Assembly: GCA_904502095.1 (NCBI GenBank)
Contig: CAJGDG010000011.1
Span: 1-34,950 of the forward strand
From: an uncultured Alphaproteobacteria bacterium
GTDB lineage: Bacteria; Pseudomonadota; Alphaproteobacteria; Rs-D84
DNA: 34,950 nt
Direction of reading: 5' to 3'
Shown: positions 15,194-23,284 of the stretch, one piece after another
Layout: each line of letters starts with the position of its first letter
How positions within the stretch are numbered: the first letter of the stretch is position 1
The notes under the pieces: generated by a model
Databases searched by the model: none
What the model saw: only the letters and a program-made list of their open reading frames with translations
Told to the model about the DNA's origin: nothing
Made by a program: the position numbers and the translations under genes

Positions 15194-16097
15194 TTTTTAA
15201 TTTCTCCTTTAACCAGTCAAAAAATTTACTTTCTATAACAGTATCCAATCGCGCATATTTAATTTTATCACGAATTTGAACAGGCAAACGAACCCAGTCT
15301 TTTTCAGTTGTAATTAATTTAGCCCGTTTTTTATCCGCCAGCGCAAACAGCTTTTCTATATCTTGGCTTGTATACTGATAGTGGTCTGGAAACGCCTGTT
15401 TTGCCACAACATTACGCAACGCACCAAAGAATTTTTTCGGATACCCAATTCCTGCAAACGCGACCAACTTTTCATCTTCATCGTATGGCGACACAGTCTG
15501 ATTTTGTGCATAGAAAACCGGCACACCATCTGGCAAAACCAAATTTTTATTTTTTATTTTATTTTTTATAACGATAATAGCGTCTGCATCTTTTAATTTT
15601 CTTTTGGGCACACGCAACGGTCCCGCAGGCAACAAGAAACCATTACCGAAACCAATACCATCATCAAACACCACAATTGAAACATCTTTTTTAATAGACG
15701 GATTTTGCAAACCATCATCCATAACAATTGGTGTTTTGTCTTTTTCCTGTCTGTTCAACAACAAAATATTACTTTTTCTGTCGCCAACATGCACAGCCAA
15801 CCCATTACGCGCCAACATAGTCGCTTCATCGCCAACATTTCCGGTCTTGGCAGACTTTTTGTATCCCCGCATAACCACAGGAGAATCAAGATAAGTTGCA
15901 ATCGCACGCACAACAGGTGTTTTTCCAACCCCACCTGCTAAAATATTTCCAACACAAATTATTTTGCGTTTTGATATAACAGGATTTATTTTTCGCACCC
16001 AATAAACAAACCTTCCAACAAAATAATAAATCCAAGACACCGGCACCAACAACAACGCCACCGGATTTTTACTTAAAAACCACCAAGGTGTCTTCAT
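15180..16097 (-). CDS. lpxK: Tetraacyldisaccharide 4'-kinase
   Basis: Membrane-associated kinase that phosphorylates the 4' position of the lipid A disaccharide. The Walker A loop reads GNILAGGVGKTPVV, and later motifs include VMRGYKK, VGDEATMLA and DDGLQNP, typical of LpxK. An N-terminal hydrophobic segment (PVALLLVPVSWIYYFVG) provides membrane attachment. Length, 305 aa, is normal. The ATG at 16097 overlaps the upstream acyltransferase stop by 4 nt. Confidence 0.95.
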   Translation of the reverse strand: MKTPWWFLSKNPVALLLVPVSWIYYFVGRFVYWVRKINPVISKRKIICVGNILAGGVGKTPVVRAIATYLDSPVVMRGYKKSAKTGNVGDEATMLARNGLAVHVGDRKSNILLLNRQEKDKTPIVMDDGLQNPSIKKDVSIVVFDDGIGFGNGFLLPAGPLRVPKRKLKDADAIIVIKNKIKNKNLVLPDGVPVFYAQNQTVSPYDEDEKLVAFAGIGYPKKFFGALRNVVAKQAFPDHYQYTSQDIEKLFALADKKRAKLITTEKDWVRLPVQIRDKIKYARLDTVIESKFFDWLKEKLKNANI

Positions 16098-16882
16098 TTT
16101 TTTGCCTTTTTAATTTTTTTTGCTTCGCGTTTTTGTCTTTTAAATTCAGACGCGTTTAAATCCTGCTCTACGGGCCTCAAACCGAATTCAGCATCCAGTT
16201 CCCGCATTTGTTTAACCATAAAGTTTTCCAAATCGGTTCTGATTTTTTCAAATTCTTCTTCTGTTGCCTTTCTGGGTACAAACACAGGCTCACCAATATT
16301 GCAAACAATTTTTGAAAAAGGCAAAGCGACCAAATACCTATCCCACCTGTTCTGCAACCACGCACGCGAACAAGAATAACTAACCGGAATAATTGGCGCA
16401 CCTGACATTTTTGCAAAATACAACGCCCCGTCTTGAACGCGCAGCGATGGCCCACCCGGTCCATCTGGCGACATACAAATACCCCAATCACCTTTGGACA
16501 AAACACGCAGACCTTCACGCAGAACAGAAACCCCACCACGATGAGAAGACCCGTAAATAGCACGCAGACCAAACAATCGCTGTAACTTCGCCATCATGCG
16601 ACCGTCTTTATGACGGCTGGCCACGGCATACGCCTGCATTCCACCCAAACAAATAATTGGACTTAACATCATACTGCGCCCGTGCCAAAATACGAAAATA
16701 GCTGGTTTTTTGCGGTATTTATAAAAAGTTTCAATATTTGTAATTCTTTTAATAGAAGTAAAATAAGCAAACCAAATAGGAATTGCGAACAACAGGGCTA
16801 TAACCCATTGGAACACAGACAAACTTAAAATAGGCTGCCAAAACCCCTTCCACAATTTTCTAAAAGTTTTATTTTGAAACAT
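16094..16882 (-). CDS. DUF374 family acyltransferase-like protein (lysophospholipid acyltransferase superfamily)
   Basis: A 262-aa membrane protein with an N-terminal hydrophobic segment (VFQWVIALLFAIPIWFAY) and the acyltransferase motifs FWHGRSMML (HxxxxD-like block), AVASRHKDG, YGSSHRGG and MSPDGPGGP typical of DUF374. Family members are proposed to acylate lipid A precursors. The position in front of lpxK and lpxC supports that, but the substrate is not proven here. I chose ATG 16882 over a TTG 45 nt upstream because the consensus promoter overlaps the latter. A Lys/Arg-rich tail ends the protein. Confidence 0.85.
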   Translation of the reverse strand: MFQNKTFRKLWKGFWQPILSLSVFQWVIALLFAIPIWFAYFTSIKRITNIETFYKYRKKPAIFVFWHGRSMMLSPIICLGGMQAYAVASRHKDGRMMAKLQRLFGLRAIYGSSHRGGVSVLREGLRVLSKGDWGICMSPDGPGGPSLRVQDGALYFAKMSGAPIIPVSYSCSRAWLQNRWDRYLVALPFSKIVCNIGEPVFVPRKATEEEFEKIRTDLENFMVKQMRELDAEFGLRPVEQDLNASEFKRQKREAKKIKKAKK

Positions 16883-16917
16883 AATTTTATTAACCTTTAC
16901 ATAAAAACATTGGTCTG

Positions 16918-16946
16918 ATTCTAGCAATAAAAAAAAGATATTTCAA
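16918..16946 (-). promoter_or_regulatory. Promoter of the lipid A operon
   Basis: On the minus strand, TTGAAA (16946-16941), a 17-nt spacer and TAGAAT (16923-16918), about 36 nt upstream of ATG 16882. Confidence 0.6.
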
Positions 16947-16994
16947 CACAGACCTGGGTTTTCATCCCCAGCCCCCCAAAAAAACATAATTTAA

Positions 16995-17022
16995 TTGACT
17001 ATTACAAAAAAAGGTATATAAT
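16995..17022 (+). promoter_or_regulatory. Promoter of tRNA-fMet
   Basis: TTGACT (16995-17000), a 16-nt spacer and consensus TATAAT (17017-17022). The mature tRNA begins 14 nt further on. Confidence 0.75.
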
Positions 17023-17036
17023 ACCAATCACCTTAT

Positions 17037-17113
<77 letters not shown>

Positions 17114-17117
17114 AGAT

Positions 17118-17157
17118 TTAACAAAATACACCCCCTTGTGGGTGTTTTTTTGTTAAA
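17118..17157 (+). terminator. Terminator of tRNA-fMet
   Basis: Inner stem ACACCC/GGGTGT followed by T7, nested inside TTTAACAAAA and TTTTGTTAAA. The same terminator is repeated without change at 19990-20029. Confidence 0.85.
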
Positions 17158-17281
17158 TATGTGTGTTGTGTTGGGTTTGAACCACTGAAAAAGGTGGTTC
17201 ACTACAAGCAAAAGGCAGACGGCAGTATGCCGGTCAACCAACGGTTGATTTGCGCCTGTGCAATGCAGGCGAAGCCAAATG
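17158..17281. other. Non-coding spacer with small hairpins
   Basis: The first 26 bases (to 17183) belong to the repeat shared with 19938-20055. The remainder is less AT-rich and holds several short inverted repeats: GAACCAC/GTGGTTC around 17179-17200, and GCCTG/CAGGC near 17255-17270. No convincing gene is visible on either strand. Confidence 0.5.
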
Positions 17282-17350
17282 AAATCCACTCCCCGCAACC
17301 ACGAATTTTCTAAAAATACCGCGTTTGCGGTATTTTTGTTTAGAAAATTC
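17282..17350 (+). repeat. Second tRNA-fMet 3'-end fragment with its own terminator
   Basis: The last 20 bases of an initiator-type tRNA, ending CCCCGCAACCA (17282-17301), are followed by a strong hairpin: perfect 11-bp stem AAAAATACCGC/GCGGTATTTTT, nested in GAATTTTCT/AGAAAATTC. The tRNA piece is identical to the matching part of the fragment at 19966-19985 and differs at two bases from the intact gene. Confidence 0.7.
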
Positions 17351-17354
17351 AGTG

Positions 17355-17385
17355 TCTCGCCGTAGCATTCCGCGAAGGCGGACTG
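17355..17385. repeat. REP-like palindrome, second copy
   Basis: TCTCGCCGTAGC, a short spacer, then CGCGAAGGCGGACTG, with outer CGCC/GGCG pairing. It resembles the block next to tRNA-Thr at 4223-4251. Confidence 0.45.
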
Positions 17386-17422
17386 TTTCAATACCTACAA
17401 AAAGTTCGAAAGCTGAAATTAA

Positions 17423-17448
17423 AAAAGTGGCAATTTTTCGCCACTTTT
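17423..17448 (-). terminator. Terminator of the isomerase-like gene
   Basis: Stem AAAAGTGGC (17423-17431) with GCCACTTTT (17440-17448); on the minus strand it ends in a T-run (TTTTTTAATTT). Confidence 0.8.
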
Positions 17449-17474
17449 GAACTAATCCACTGTATAAAACTATA

Positions 17475-18239
17475 TTAGTTTGCAAGTTTTTTTAATAATT
17501 CAATAGATTTTTCAGCGTTTTTGGATGATTCTATGGATAAAACAGCCTTTGGACAATATTGTTTTACCAACTTAACCACTTTTTTAATATCTATGGTTCC
17601 ATTTGTTATATCCAGATGTTCATCCAAATTTGATGCCCCACTGTCTTTACCATGATTATTATGCAAATGTAAATAACCTATGCGTTTTCCAAGTGTTTTT
17701 ATCCAATTGTATACACTCATATCAGAATTACAATTTGCATGTCCTATATCCAAATTGATTTTTAATCGTTTATCATTGACAGAATCTATAACCATTTTCA
17801 TAAGTTCACTATCTTTTTCAAACTGATTCTCAATCATCATGGTTATACTGTTATCTTTATCGGCAAAAAATTCCTGCCAAAATGCCGTCGTTCGTTTCAC
17901 CCAACCTGTGTATCCATATGTACCAGGATAATAGCCATTATGAACAATGATACTGTCGCAACCTAATTCTTTCGCTATTTTATATGCGAAATTATACATT
18001 TTCATTGTCTCTTTACGCAAACCTGGCATTTTTGTACCAGGGTTTAACTCCCAAAAAGGTGCATGCATTGATTTATGTTTAATTTTACTAGCTTGTTCTT
18101 TTTGGTATTTAACCGTTTTTGCCAAATTTTTGATAAAAGGATCATAAAAAGTTTGAAATTCAATACCAATTTTATATTTTTTTATAAGCTCAACATCTTG
18201 GTCAAAATTATCGTCTGTGCAAAATCTGATATCCACCAT
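17475..18239 (-). CDS. Xylose isomerase-like TIM-barrel protein (sugar phosphate isomerase/epimerase family)
   Basis: A 254-aa soluble protein of the AP endonuclease 2/xylose isomerase-like barrel family. Metal-binding positions are visible in order: SMHAPFWELN (His), SIIVHNGYYPG (His), TMMIENQFE (Glu), NLDIGHANCN (Asp, His), IGYLHLHNNHGKDS (His pair) and LSIESSK (Glu). The substrate cannot be inferred; family members act on sugars, inosose or DNA abasic sites. I chose ATG 18239 because AGGAG lies 7 nt before it, whereas the ATG at 18245 is only 1 nt from that site. A TATAAT lies at 18269-18264. The gene sits alone between two tRNA-fMet fragments, so it is probably acquired cargo. Confidence 0.8.
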   Translation of the reverse strand: MVDIRFCTDDNFDQDVELIKKYKIGIEFQTFYDPFIKNLAKTVKYQKEQASKIKHKSMHAPFWELNPGTKMPGLRKETMKMYNFAYKIAKELGCDSIIVHNGYYPGTYGYTGWVKRTTAFWQEFFADKDNSITMMIENQFEKDSELMKMVIDSVNDKRLKINLDIGHANCNSDMSVYNWIKTLGKRIGYLHLHNNHGKDSGASNLDEHLDITNGTIDIKKVVKLVKQYCPKAVLSIESSKNAEKSIELLKKLAN

Positions 18240-18343
18240 AACCATTCTCCTTTGATTCAGTAAATTATATCATACTTAAATTGTTAATATAAATTTTATT
18301 TTTTCACTGACCAGTTTATATCTGTTGTCATTTTACACTACCT

Positions 18344-18913
18344 TTATTTTTTATATTTATTGTTTTTATATTTTGACGGTGTTGCCAACCATATAATCGG
18401 AAGCACTAAACCAAACCATGCCGAAGCAAGACTGCAAATTACAGATACAAATAAGATACTATCCACACAAGATATACCCACAAACAACAAACCACACGCT
18501 GCTAAAAAACTACAAACAAAATTCCAACCAGACCTACCTATATCATGCATTCTTCGTGCTATCAAAGACATACCAGCAATCAAAGTAAATACATTTAATA
18601 CAGAAAGTAAGACAAGTGCTATATCTGGTAATTGTACATCAGAAACAAACAACATATTACCAACAAAAGCACACATAAAAGTAAACCAGACCATCCACCA
18701 ATATTCCGCTCTAGTAGCACACCCTTTAAAATCAAATGCCTTTGTAAAATAATTTATAAAAGATTCCCAGAAACCAACATATGGAACATTCTCTTTCTTA
18801 TCAGATTTTTTATCTGTTGAGTGATTTTGTTTATATATATTATAAATACACCACCCCAAAACTGCAGCCCCAATAAAAATAATAATATATAAAAGAAATT
18901 TAAGTACTTCCAT
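18344..18913 (-). CDS. DUF805 family membrane protein
   Basis: A 189-aa protein with an N-terminal membrane helix (VLKFLLYIIIFIGAAVLGWCIY), a polar linker, and then a DUF805 domain. The signature YFTKAFDFKGCATRAEYWWM is followed by several membrane segments and SLIARRMHDIGRSGW. Function of the family is unknown. ATG 18913 has GGGAAAG upstream. The frame stays open a further 58 codons into a GC-rich inverted-repeat block, so a longer start at 19087 cannot be excluded. Its neighbours are unrelated island genes. Confidence 0.85.
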   Translation of the reverse strand: MEVLKFLLYIIIFIGAAVLGWCIYNIYKQNHSTDKKSDKKENVPYVGFWESFINYFTKAFDFKGCATRAEYWWMVWFTFMCAFVGNMLFVSDVQLPDIALVLLSVLNVFTLIAGMSLIARRMHDIGRSGWNFVCSFLAACGLLFVGISCVDSILFVSVICSLASAWFGLVLPIIWLATPSKYKNNKYKK

Positions 18914-18972
18914 AATCTTTCCCTTTGTTTTATCAAAATACCGCCAATAAGAGATATTGACGGTCAGGGAGT

Positions 18973-19132
18973 TCGTAAATCTGATAAAATCAAAAGATTC
19001 TGTTGGTCTTTCGGTTTCCCGTATTTTATACACCACCAGCTCCCCGACCATATGACCAGGGTTAAACATCGGTGCAGCCCACACCATGTCAGAAACGATG
19101 CAAACTGCACCGGATTTTATCAGAGCTTACGA
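18973..19132. repeat. GC-rich block bounded by 19-bp inverted repeats
   Basis: Arms TCGTAAATCTGATAAAATC (18973-18991) and the reverse complement of TCGTAAGCTCTGATAAAATC (19113-19132) match apart from the GC/A difference. Inside, CGGTGCAG (19070-19077) pairs with CTGCACCG (19105-19112). The 160-bp block is clearly richer in G+C than the DNA around it. On the minus strand it is also an open frame leading into the DUF805 gene. It may be a structured RNA, a miniature mobile element or a short coding remnant; I cannot decide. Confidence 0.55.
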
Positions 19133-19204
19133 CAGCCCAAACCCAACTTCCTATTGGATTCACTACCTATAATAACAGTAAATACATATAAATGCAAAAA
19201 TAAA

Positions 19205-19224
19205 AACCGGCCATACGACCGGTT
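19205..19224 (-). terminator. Terminator of the Cas2-like gene
   Basis: AACCGG (19205-19210) and CCGGTT (19219-19224) form the stem, with TTTATTTTT following on the minus strand. Confidence 0.7.
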
Positions 19225-19235
19225 TGAACTTTAAA

Positions 19236-19508
19236 TTATTTAAGATATCTATGTATCCAATCAGACACCTCTTTTGACAGATTGCACCAAGCAGCAGGTG
19301 CTGTTACCTTTGCAACCAATATCTTATCATTTGCATCCATATACCCATTCAGATAATTTCTTATCGATTCTGGTTCTTGTTCCGTGATTATTAACCAACA
19401 AGACTCAAGAGGGTGACACCAAGCACTATACGATTTTATTGCATTTATCAAATCATCGTAATTTCTACCCGGATTAACAAGGTCATAATTTATACTATAT
19501 ACAGCCAT
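19236..19508 (-). CDS. Small Cas2-fold-like protein (often labelled SinR family)
   Basis: A 90-aa protein starting MAVYSINYDLVNPGRNYDDL, with SAWCHPLESCWLIIT, DANDKILVAKVTA and a C-terminal WIHRYLK. The pattern of a strand carrying YDL, a helix, a second strand with WLI and a third with ILVAKV is that of the ferredoxin-like fold shared by Cas2, VapD-type RNases and small stand-alone proteins of the SinR label. No CRISPR array or other cas gene is visible, so a role in spacer acquisition is unlikely; a small toxin or nuclease-like role is possible. A 73-nt hairpin precedes it. Confidence 0.6.
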   Translation of the reverse strand: MAVYSINYDLVNPGRNYDDLINAIKSYSAWCHPLESCWLIITEQEPESIRNYLNGYMDANDKILVAKVTAPAAWCNLSKEVSDWIHRYLK

Positions 19509-19530
19509 ATTATTTTCTCCATTTGGCTAG

Positions 19531-19603
19531 GAGAAAACTGTTTACTTTTTTTTCTTCGTATTTTATAGTACGTTTGCCTAAGAAAAATGTAATCAGTTTT
19601 CTC
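19531..19603. repeat. Long imperfect hairpin upstream of the Cas2-like gene
   Basis: Arms GAGAAAACTGTTTAC (19531-19545) and GTAATCAGTTTTCTC (19589-19603) pair with one mismatch. Inside, TTTTTCTT/AAGAAAAA and CGTA/TACG extend the pairing. On the minus strand it lies in the 5' leader, ending 22 nt before the start codon. It could be an operator, a regulatory leader or a small RNA. Confidence 0.6.
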
Positions 19604-19614
19604 TGGTTTCATTT

Positions 19615-19634
19615 CCCACCGATTATTCGGTGGG
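19615..19634. terminator. Terminator-like hairpin
   Basis: CCCACCG (19615-19621) and CGGTGGG (19628-19634), loop ATTATT, followed on the plus strand by TACTTTTTGG. No plus-strand gene precedes it, so its role is unclear. Confidence 0.45.
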
Positions 19635-19937
19635 TACTTTTTGGCAAAATTCACCACATATTGTGTTTTTTTACCAACACAAACATGTATATTGATTTAT
19701 AAGAAAATAAACAACAAAAAAATATTGTACAAAAAATATTTTTCGCTTTACTTTTAAAAAAGCGGATATTCTGCATATTTGACAAGGAAAACAGAATCGG
19801 TATTTTGATATAAAACCGATATTTGTATGTTTTTTTAACGCGCTTAACTGATTCGGATTACTTAATTTTCCCCCGATTCGACAACAAACCCAAGCTTTTA
19901 ATCATTTTTATAAATTCATATAAATTATACAAACTTT
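19635..19937. other. AT-rich spacer without a gene
   Basis: No convincing ORF. A short inverted repeat ATCGGT/ACCGAT lies around 19797-19822, and AT-rich runs are common. It separates the Cas2-like leader from the distal tRNA fragment. Confidence 0.5.
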
Positions 19938-20055
19938 AGGCTCATAACCTGAAGGTCAGTGGTCTAAATCCACTCCCCGCAACCAAGATTTAACAAAATA
20001 CACCCCCTTGTGGGTGTTTTTTTGTTAAATATGTGTGTTGTGTTGGGTTTGAACC
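19938..20055 (+). pseudogene. Displaced 3' half of tRNA-fMet with its terminator (118-bp repeat)
   Basis: Aligns without gaps to 17066-17183 at an offset of 2872 nt. It begins in the anticodon stem (AGGCTCATAACCTGAAGGTC), so the 5' half of the tRNA is missing. The 81 bases from CCCCGCAACCA to the end are identical, including the terminator. Six differences lie in the T-arm, where the stem AGTGG/CCACT replaces GTTGG/CCAAC with pairing kept. This is what an attachment-site duplication from an element carrying a related tRNA end would look like. Confidence 0.75.
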
Positions 20056-20071
20056 GTTGAAAACCAGGAAA

Positions 20072-23000
20072 TTATGCGCTTTTGCCACCAACATCAGGTA
20101 CAAATTGAACTTTTTCTGTTAAACCTTTTTTTATTCCCAAATGTTCAAATTGTTGTTTTGCGTCTATAAAGTTTTGTTTTTCCTGCAAAGACATATCTTG
20201 TCTTTCCAAATCAACCTGTTTTTCTATTGGTTTATAATTGACGACAATATTGCTTTCTTTTTCAGACTTTAACATATCTAACAACGCGAAAGTATTCTTA
20301 TTCGGAATAATATTATCTATTACTGCCGCCCCAACGACAGACCTTTTAACTGTCTTGTCTATCAATCCAGATTTATTTATCGCCCCGATAATATTTGCCA
20401 TATCTTCTGGTGTCAAAGACCGGCTTTCTTGGATAACATTTCCATTTTCGTCTTTGATTTCTTTTTGATATTCGATGATGTCGGACAACGCGGTTAACCC
20501 ACGTTGCACCCCATCAATATACAATGTATCTTTACCCAGTTTTTGTGAAAAATTATCTAACCTGTTAACTTTTTGCATCAGCACATCTGATACAGATTTT
20601 CCAGATTTAACCGCAGACACCAGTGAGTACAACAACGCCCCCAACATTCGTTTATCAAACTCGCTTGGTTCGTTATCCATCTGTGCGCCAGTATCAAATA
20701 TACCAATCACAAAGTTTTTAAAATCACTGTTATAAAAGTTTTGTTGTCCCTGGTGACGGTCTGTATCCCACTGTTGCCCAGATAATAAAATACTAAGTTC
20801 CAGTGTCACATACGCAACAGCAGCATCATGTTTTTCTTGTTCTGTCATTTTATCAGAAATCAAAGATTCACCTGGTGCCATTTCCATAATTTTGTATGCA
20901 TTTTCACCGTTTTGCGTAGAACCATACGCCAACCATTTTGCGACATCAGGCTGCCAAACACCACTGGGGGTTTCGACAGAAATGCTTTCATAAATCTTTA
21001 CTGCATTTTGATATTTTTCATAATCTTTCTGTATATCAATTTCTGATTCAGCAGACAATTCTGCCTGATTTGCAATATTTTTTAACGGTTTGTATTTAGA
21101 ATCTTTTTTAGCCAAATCATCAATTACATTGTTAATCAAGTTCATACCGCTGTTTGTTAATTCATCTGTATACGGTCGCTTTAAAGCGATAACAGCGTCT
21201 TGTCCTTGGTATTTAATTTGTACAGTCACAAAGAAAGACCCTGCGCCTAAAATTTTACCAACATACGATATATTTTTTTGTTCATTTTCTGGAACAGAAG
21301 CATTGATTAAATCAATTAATTCCATACGAGTTGGTATTTTTGCCTGGTCACGCATAGTTGATAATTCTTTTCGTATATCGGAATCCAACATAGGCATATA
21401 AGACAACAATTGTCCAAATTTAATAAACGCCGCGCCCTTGGCTGCAAAGAACATTTTCAATCCGCGACCAATAGTTTCACCACCGGTCATTTGACTGTTT
21501 TCATCGCGTTGTGATGCGGCGGTAATTGCTGCTAAAATTAAATTTTGTTCATAATCTTCCAGATTATTATAAACAGAATTAACGACTGTTTTGGCATCCT
21601 TGTAATATTCAGAATTTTTATCAAAGAATAAATCGACAGCCAAATTGATTGATTTTTGTTTGTCTCCGCCACTGTATGCATCTAACAATCGCGACATTAA
21701 ATAAGCCCTGATTTCCAGATTTGCCGCCCAGAAATTTTCATGCAACATGGTTAAATCTTGTTTATTTAAATAATTGCTTACATAACCGTACTTTTTAAAA
21801 TCGTCATCCAATTTTGATAAAAATCTTTCGATTGATTTATCAGATAATTTTTCATTTAAAAATTCAATTCCAGCCTGGGCGCTTGATGGTTTTTCCCCCA
21901 ATGCAACAATCAGATTTTCAACAACACGGCCATAAAAATCATAATTTTGAGCGTCTTTTCCGCTTATTTTTCTGGTTGCGGCATCATCAAAAATCTGCGC
22001 CACTTTTTCTTGGGCCAATATTTTTGATGAAATTTTATCTAACAAACCCTTGGCAACTTGATAAGAAAACTTTTTATTTGATTCATCGCCATTTATACCA
22101 CCAGAAATTTCATCTGCAACGCGTTGTGCACGCATTTCAAAGTCAGCCGACAAATCATCAATTCCTAATTCTTTTGCCTGATAATCTGCATAAAATTCGA
22201 TTAATTTTTCGCGTTCAACAACAAATTCTAAATCATTAGATTTTCTTTCAAACACACTGCCATCTCTTAAATCGGCGCGCATTAAAAACCATTTTGCATA
22301 TTCATACGAATTAGTTTTAATAATTTCATCGACAATAATTTTTATCCATTTGTTTTTATTTGCTATCTTGTCTGAAAAAACTCTATATTTTTCAAAGAAC
22401 TGATACAACGCCATTTTGTCTTTCAACGGCAAGCTTTCTATTACAAAATTTCTTTCAAACGCAGCAGATATAATATCTGAACAAATAGATTCAGAAACAG
22501 GATCCATGTAATAAAATTTTTCAACAAACATTTTGATTGGATCAAACATATAACCACGCCGCAGATAATCAGCAAATACATAAATATCAAATCCCCTGAT
22601 ATCATTTTCTTTATAAGCGTCAATTACAGATTCCAATTCATCCTGATTTGTTGGAAATTTTAAACCAATTGTTTTTATTGTATTTTCCAACAAAACAGAC
22701 GGTTTATTATCTTCAAAATCTTTTATTATGCATTGCTTTAAAGAATAAATATTATCTTTCAGACACCCAATATTCAAACTTTCCAATTCCGCGACACGGC
22801 GCCTGATGTTCTCTTTTTCTTTTTTATGCCATTGTTCTTCATTTTCTTTTATTTCTTTAAATTTTCTATTTTTATCCAAAGATTCTATATAAAGACTTTT
22901 GTGATCAGAAAAACTGCCGCCCAAATAATTTTGTTCCAACGCATTACAAAAATCTTTTACTTCGTGCCCATATATTTCTTTGTCTTTATAAAATTCATTA

Positions 23001-23284
23001 AATTTAAACAATATGGAAACTATTCTGCTGTAAAAAGTATTAAAATATTTGACATCCAATGCATAAATAGTGTTTTCTTTATAAAATTCTGCTAATTTAT
23101 CATCTTTTATAAAATAGTCATACGCAATACTGTTTTGTAAAATATCTTTGTATTCCTTAGTTTTTTCTTTGTCGTATTTAAAATCATCAATTTTAACACC
23201 AATCAAATCCAGATAAGCTTTTTTATTTCCATCCCAAACAATATATTGCAATAACTTTTTTTCATTAAATTCACTTAAATACAA
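20072..23284 (-). CDS. Large protein with C-terminal ABC1/UbiB-like atypical kinase domain
   Basis: 1070 aa, no signal peptide or membrane segment. Residues 1-590 are helical and unrecognised. Residues about 600-900 carry the ABC1/UbiB (ADCK) motifs: KFGQ (622-625), LGAGSFFVTVQIKYQG (679-694, Ala/Gly loop) with IALKRP (K702), an acidic segment EIDIQKDYEKYQN (748-760), MEMAPGESL (800-808), DTDRHQGQQNF (840-850, in place of HADPHPGN) and GIFDTGAQM (861-869, in place of the DFG-like motif). Classical UbiB is about 500 aa with C-terminal membrane helices; none are seen here. The TTG start at 23284 has no ribosome site and overlaps the peptidase gene by 10 nt. A ubiquinone role looks unlikely. Confidence 0.72.
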   Translation of the reverse strand: MYLSEFNEKKLLQYIVWDGNKKAYLDLIGVKIDDFKYDKEKTKEYKDILQNSIAYDYFIKDDKLAEFYKENTIYALDVKYFNTFYSRIVSILFKFNEFYKDKEIYGHEVKDFCNALEQNYLGGSFSDHKSLYIESLDKNRKFKEIKENEEQWHKKEKENIRRRVAELESLNIGCLKDNIYSLKQCIIKDFEDNKPSVLLENTIKTIGLKFPTNQDELESVIDAYKENDIRGFDIYVFADYLRRGYMFDPIKMFVEKFYYMDPVSESICSDIISAAFERNFVIESLPLKDKMALYQFFEKYRVFSDKIANKNKWIKIIVDEIIKTNSYEYAKWFLMRADLRDGSVFERKSNDLEFVVEREKLIEFYADYQAKELGIDDLSADFEMRAQRVADEISGGINGDESNKKFSYQVAKGLLDKISSKILAQEKVAQIFDDAATRKISGKDAQNYDFYGRVVENLIVALGEKPSSAQAGIEFLNEKLSDKSIERFLSKLDDDFKKYGYVSNYLNKQDLTMLHENFWAANLEIRAYLMSRLLDAYSGGDKQKSINLAVDLFFDKNSEYYKDAKTVVNSVYNNLEDYEQNLILAAITAASQRDENSQMTGGETIGRGLKMFFAAKGAAFIKFGQLLSYMPMLDSDIRKELSTMRDQAKIPTRMELIDLINASVPENEQKNISYVGKILGAGSFFVTVQIKYQGQDAVIALKRPYTDELTNSGMNLINNVIDDLAKKDSKYKPLKNIANQAELSAESEIDIQKDYEKYQNAVKIYESISVETPSGVWQPDVAKWLAYGSTQNGENAYKIMEMAPGESLISDKMTEQEKHDAAVAYVTLELSILLSGQQWDTDRHQGQQNFYNSDFKNFVIGIFDTGAQMDNEPSEFDKRMLGALLYSLVSAVKSGKSVSDVLMQKVNRLDNFSQKLGKDTLYIDGVQRGLTALSDIIEYQKEIKDENGNVIQESRSLTPEDMANIIGAINKSGLIDKTVKRSVVGAAVIDNIIPNKNTFALLDMLKSEKESNIVVNYKPIEKQVDLERQDMSLQEKQNFIDAKQQFEHLGIKKGLTEKVQFVPDVGGKSA

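Noticed and set aside
19236..20055. CRISPR locus suggested by the Cas2-like gene
   Set aside because: No regularly spaced direct repeats with unique spacers and no cas1 or effector gene are present on either strand.
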